Positions 60,665 through 64,000 of a DNA stretch of 64,000 nucleotides are shown in pieces (positions within the stretch are counted from its first letter, which is position 1; every line of letters starts with the position of its first letter). The translations under genes and the position numbers were made by a program. The DNA lies in contig JAQFVV010006203.1 of the NCBI GenBank assembly GCA_028023455.1, positions 7,286,821 through 7,350,820 of the forward strand, in the 5' to 3' direction. The notes under the pieces are model-generated. The model was not told the DNA's origin. It saw only the letters and a list, made by a program, of their open reading frames with translations, and ran no database searches. This stretch comes from Epiperipatus broadwayi (Eukaryota; Onychophora; Udeonychophora; Euonychophora; Peripatidae).

Positions 60665-60965
60665 ACTATTGTTATTCTTTTTTTCTGTGATTCATTCAGA
60701 TAGTCAGTCTTTGAAAAGTTGTTGCAAGTTTCGAGTTCACCAGTTCATCGATCCATTTGCTGCTGAGGGCATAGTTATCATGACTCTCAGTGAGCCAGTA
60801 ATGACTGCTTCAGGCAATATCAATGCAGAAGCTGCAAAATTAACAACATGATTTGCCAGAAAGCGATACGAGTGTTCGACTGGACTCACATACCCAGAGT
60901 CCTCAGCTCGGTCAACTGTCCTTGCCTGGAGTCAATGCCTGAAAACAATGCCTAAACTGTAAAAT
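60665..60965. other. Unidentified coding-like island
   Basis: This island has higher GC and a protein-like composition. On the plus strand a frame from 60669 reads SCCKFRVHQFIDPFAAEGIV, then IMTLSEPVMTASGNINAEAA. After one TGA it continues FARKRYECSTGLTYPESSAR, then LAWSQCLKTMP. The minus strand is also open for about 60 codons (YVSPVEHSYRFLANHVVNFA and SALILPEAVITGSLRVMITM). I recognise neither version. It could be a pseudogene of a retroposed gene, an exon of a gene nested in the Mondo intron, or part of a repeat. It shows no match to Mondo. Confidence 0.35.
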
Positions 60966-61267
60966 AGACACTGCTGCATACTCTCTCTCTCTCTTTCCCA
61001 TTGTCGACATAAAAAATAGAAGAAAAGCCAGGAAACCATAGATGGAGACCAAAAGACCAACCACTTAAAAATTAACACCAATGAAAGTCTAAGTAAATAT
61101 ATTTTCAATAAACTGTCTAGACATATTATTTATTTTGAAATGACAAGAACTATAATGAATGACTATCATAAAATTTAGCCTTAACGTAATCATTTATAAT
61201 TTCTTTATGTAAAGTTTTATTATGTTATGTTATATTAAATATGTGCGTGCATGAATAAATAATAATA

Positions 61268-62235
61268 CACCTGGGTCTCATTTTACGCGATAGATAGGTT
61301 CCTCAGAAAACACGCGCAAACGAAATCGCGCAAAAATAGACGTAACTTACATTGAAAAAGGGGGGATGTGGTCTGTGATTTTTCAAAATTCGCATAAAAG
61401 CAAAGCACCAACGTAAAATTACTTTAAAATTCGTGCAAAAAAAAAAATAAGGAAATAAAATATGACTAATAAAAAATTTCAAATTTGAAAAAAATTGATA
61501 CAAGACAAACTTTTTTTAACTATAATATTTAATTTTATTCAAAATAATATATTTTTATGCATAATTTACAGTACAGTAATTTACATTTTTTATACACATT
61601 TTAATTATTATTGCTATTTGCCGAAAAACACATTCATTTGTAAACTGGTAAAAAATCAAATTTTTCACAAGAGGAAATACAACTAACGCCAATTTCACAC
61701 TCATGTTGTATCAATTGTTTTCTGGTGACAACATAATTAATCTTTGAGATGATGATTTTATTAATTGTTTATGAAGCTCGCGATATCCAGACATACAACC
61801 ATTTAGCTCTCGTTGGAATTTAAGAGCACGTTAATGATTAGTGTCATTAATAAAAAAATAATAATTGATTACGTTCTTTTTTAAAAAGCAAAAACCAGAA
61901 TGTGATTTAAAATGCAAAATTAACATGCACAATGTTTGAACAAATTTACATTATAATCTTGTAAAATTTAATGTGTGTATACATAAAATGTGGAAATCAT
62001 GATTTTAATTTCATTATTGCATAAAATCTTACTATTATAAAGCACTGAAAATATTGAAATTACTAAGATGAAAGTCGAATTCCAATAATGCGTTATTACT
62101 TTCAATATAACGTAAGGGCGCGAAATTTATTATTTAAAGTAATAGCGCATTATCGGAGGTCGACTTCTGGTGAAACATGAATCGCGTAACTTCAAAATCG
62201 TGTTAAATTAGTCCGCGTAAAAAGAGACCCAGGTG
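61268..62235. mobile_element. Tigger/pogo-like non-autonomous element, 968 bp
   Basis: The terminal inverted repeats are CACCTGGGTCTCATTTTACG (plus CG) and, from the other end, the same with one A-to-T change: 21 of 22 bp agree. Each end is flanked by TA (61266-61267 and 62236-62237), the target duplication of the Tc1/mariner superfamily. The TTTTACGCG subterminal sequence and CGCG-rich interior (for example AATCGCGCAAAA) resemble pogo/Tigger elements. No transposase frame is present, only short accidental frames. It lies in DNA upstream of the first recognised Mondo exon. Confidence 0.82.
62072..62166. repeat. Hairpin nested in the Tigger-like element
   Basis: Inverted arms AAGTCGAATTCCAATAATGC (62072 on) and GCATTATCGGAGGTCGACTT (to 62166) pair with a few mismatches over about 33 bp, around a 28-bp centre. 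This may be a small MITE inserted in the element or one of its subterminal repeats. Confidence 0.7.
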
Positions 62236-62237
62236 TA

Positions 62238-62660
62238 TTTGCTTAATTGTTATTTGGTCTATTCTCTCTCTCCTCTCTTGATACTGCATTATCATTAATT
62301 TAAGGGTATAAATATTTGTAAGTGTTAAGTAAAATGCACTGGACCCCCTGATAAAGAGTAGGAGTTTGCTGCAATATTTCAAGTGCTGGATTGGGGTGGC
62401 TGTCATCTGAAAATGCAGGTTATATATAATATATGGTCGGCTGGCACCTGAGGCTTTGTTCTCAAAATAAATAAAATGCATTGGATGGCAGGTTTTGTTC
62501 CAGCAGTCAAGGGATGCTACAGCCAGAAAATATGGTCATGCTGTGTGTTTGTATAGCCGCGATCTGGCCGTTGGTATCGTTGATTGTTAATCTGTCAATG
62601 ATATTCTACCTCTCTGCTTGAAGATATGATCCACTGCGACAGGTATTAAAGATATAATTA
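62238..62660. other. Higher-GC island, unidentified
   Basis: The stretch 62340-62640 has more balanced composition than its flanks (for example GATTGGGGTGGCTGTCATC and AGCCGCGATCTGGCCGTTG). Neither strand gives a convincing long frame or a match to Mondo or to the transposons here. It may be part of a repeat family seen only once in this window. Confidence 0.35.
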
Positions 62661-64000
62661 AATAAGTCTTATAGGTAAATAATAAAAATAAAATATATAA
62701 AAAAATAAGATATATAAAATAAAATAATGTGGATGTGGTATAATATATATATGCGTGTTTGTGTGATGACACAAATATTTTACTGAGTAAAAAATACTAA
62801 ATGTTTTTTTTTAATTTCATAAGAATAGACTAAAAATCATGCACAGAAAAATCAATAAAGTAATGACTCTGATTGTTATTGTGGCTACACATAATATTTA
62901 AAAATGCATGTCAATATTTCATTAACATTCCTAAATAATCAACTGCAACATTATTGAAATGACAACATGTAATTTTACATATCATGCAGACATACAATAA
63001 TGATTATGACTATTCATCAATCTACAAATTTTTTGCTCATGCTTTTACCTGACCTTACTCATGAAAAAAATATTGAAAAACATCTGACATATGAATATCC
63101 ATATATATGCTAAAGAGAATTAATGCAAAACTAAGATTCTTTTAGATGCTATGCAATTGCCAATTCCTAAAAAAACAAATAATGGTACTATCCAAACCTT
63201 AAAGAAAGCTTTTTTTTTTCTGAAACTAAAAGTTCCTTCTATTTCATTGTTTACTTTCTAGAAATACCATCTAAAAAAAAAAAAATCTTAAATTTAACAT
63301 GATGTTCTAAGCAAAATAGCCTAGTTTTTTGGAGTAATCATCTTAAATTCAGTATTCCTGTATCTAGAGATCACCAATTTAATTCTCATGATTGTTATCA
63401 TTAAACAGACCAGCAACACCTGAAAAAAAGAAAAGAAAATACTACTGCTACTTAAAACTTTGCAATCCACACTAATCTGTGTGCTAATACTAACAGTTGA
63501 ATGTATTTAGAAAAGTATAAATAAAGTTTGAATTTTTCTAAAAATATTTAACAATTCAACTGTATGATAGAAATATTCCAACATATAATTACAAGTAAAA
63601 TGTTATCATTATAAGTCTTCAGACAGTATAAAATAAGGTAATAATGATTGCTTTACTGAGAGATTATATTTGAAAACAGAATATAATGAAGAACTACAAT
63701 TAGGCAAAACTTTGAATCTTTCAAAAACCAAAGTTTTTTGCTGCCCAATAAACAGATAAAATGACTAGTTGTGTTACACATAGTACATTTGTGAACAAAA
63801 ATAGACATTGCAAAATCATTTTTAGCTTTTGTTTTCTTTGATTATTGTATTTTCTCTTTTTTTTCTGGAAGTAGAATAGCTATAGATCAATTATGAGCAG
63901 ATGATAATGAATGAATATAAATGTAGGAGAAAGAAAATCTGACAAGAATCCTTTTTCAATATTTCAAGTCACGTACACAAAATTATCAAATGCAATTAGA
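62661..64000. other. AT-rich noncoding DNA
   Basis: No gene is recognised. A good pyrimidine tract and AG (minus strand, near 63420) are followed by a ~32-codon open stretch with no similarity to Mondo, so I do not call an exon. Confidence 0.45.

Noticed and set aside
63410-63430. Strong minus-strand splice-acceptor-like sequence (pyrimidine tract then AG)
   Set aside because: The downstream ~32 codons do not resemble Mondo bHLH sequence or any family I know. Such tracts are common in AT-rich introns.

Overview
This is AT-rich animal nuclear DNA with no bacterial features. Intron-containing coding sequence, RTE-type LINEs, a Ty3/Gypsy element, hAT and Tigger-like elements, tRNA-derived SINEs and a tandem satellite all point to a metazoan. 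The RTE proteins, the short tRNA-derived SINEs and the overall repeat mix look most like a mollusc, probably a cephalopod. The phylum is an inference.

The only host gene I recognise is on the minus strand at about 45.1-60.1 kb. It is the 3' end of the Mondo gene (MLXIP/MLXIPL family, glucose-sensing bHLH-zip factors). Four exons join in frame with canonical GT/AG boundaries. They encode the end of the zipper and the C-terminal dimerisation/cytoplasmic-localisation domain. Introns of about 8.0 and 6.4 kb are full of repeats, and one intron is only 79 bp. The bHLH and N-terminal exons must lie beyond 60.1 kb and I could not find them before the window ends.

The 45 kb downstream of Mondo is a graveyard of mobile DNA. 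From left to right: a tRNA-Gly-derived SINE (1.8 kb); an array of short palindromes (3.1-3.5 kb); a minus-strand RTE LINE (7.4-12.6 kb) split by about 2.1 kb of foreign DNA; a foldback repeat (13.4-13.7 kb); a ~352-bp tandem satellite (14.0-15.5 kb); a larger foldback (17.3-18.0 kb); an RTE fragment (20.3 kb); a SINE with target duplications (24.3 kb); two higher-GC islands (27.4-28.7 kb); a hAT MITE (34.4 kb); a decayed Ty3/Gypsy element with both LTRs (35.1-39.2 kb), its 3' LTR split by a 1.3 kb foldback insertion; a LINE-like fragment (39.3-39.9 kb); and a hAT transposase pseudogene (41.1-42.1 kb).

The Mondo introns hold a hAT MITE (46.0 kb), a SINE (48.1 kb), a tandem/inverted duplication (50.6-51.3 kb), a perfect 54-bp-arm palindrome (51.6 kb) and a second RTE 3' end (55.5-56.5 kb). 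Upstream of the first recognised exon are a coding-like island (60.7 kb) and a 968-bp Tigger-like element with TA duplications (61.3-62.2 kb). No mobile element here has an intact coding region. Most remaining sequence is featureless AT-rich DNA.
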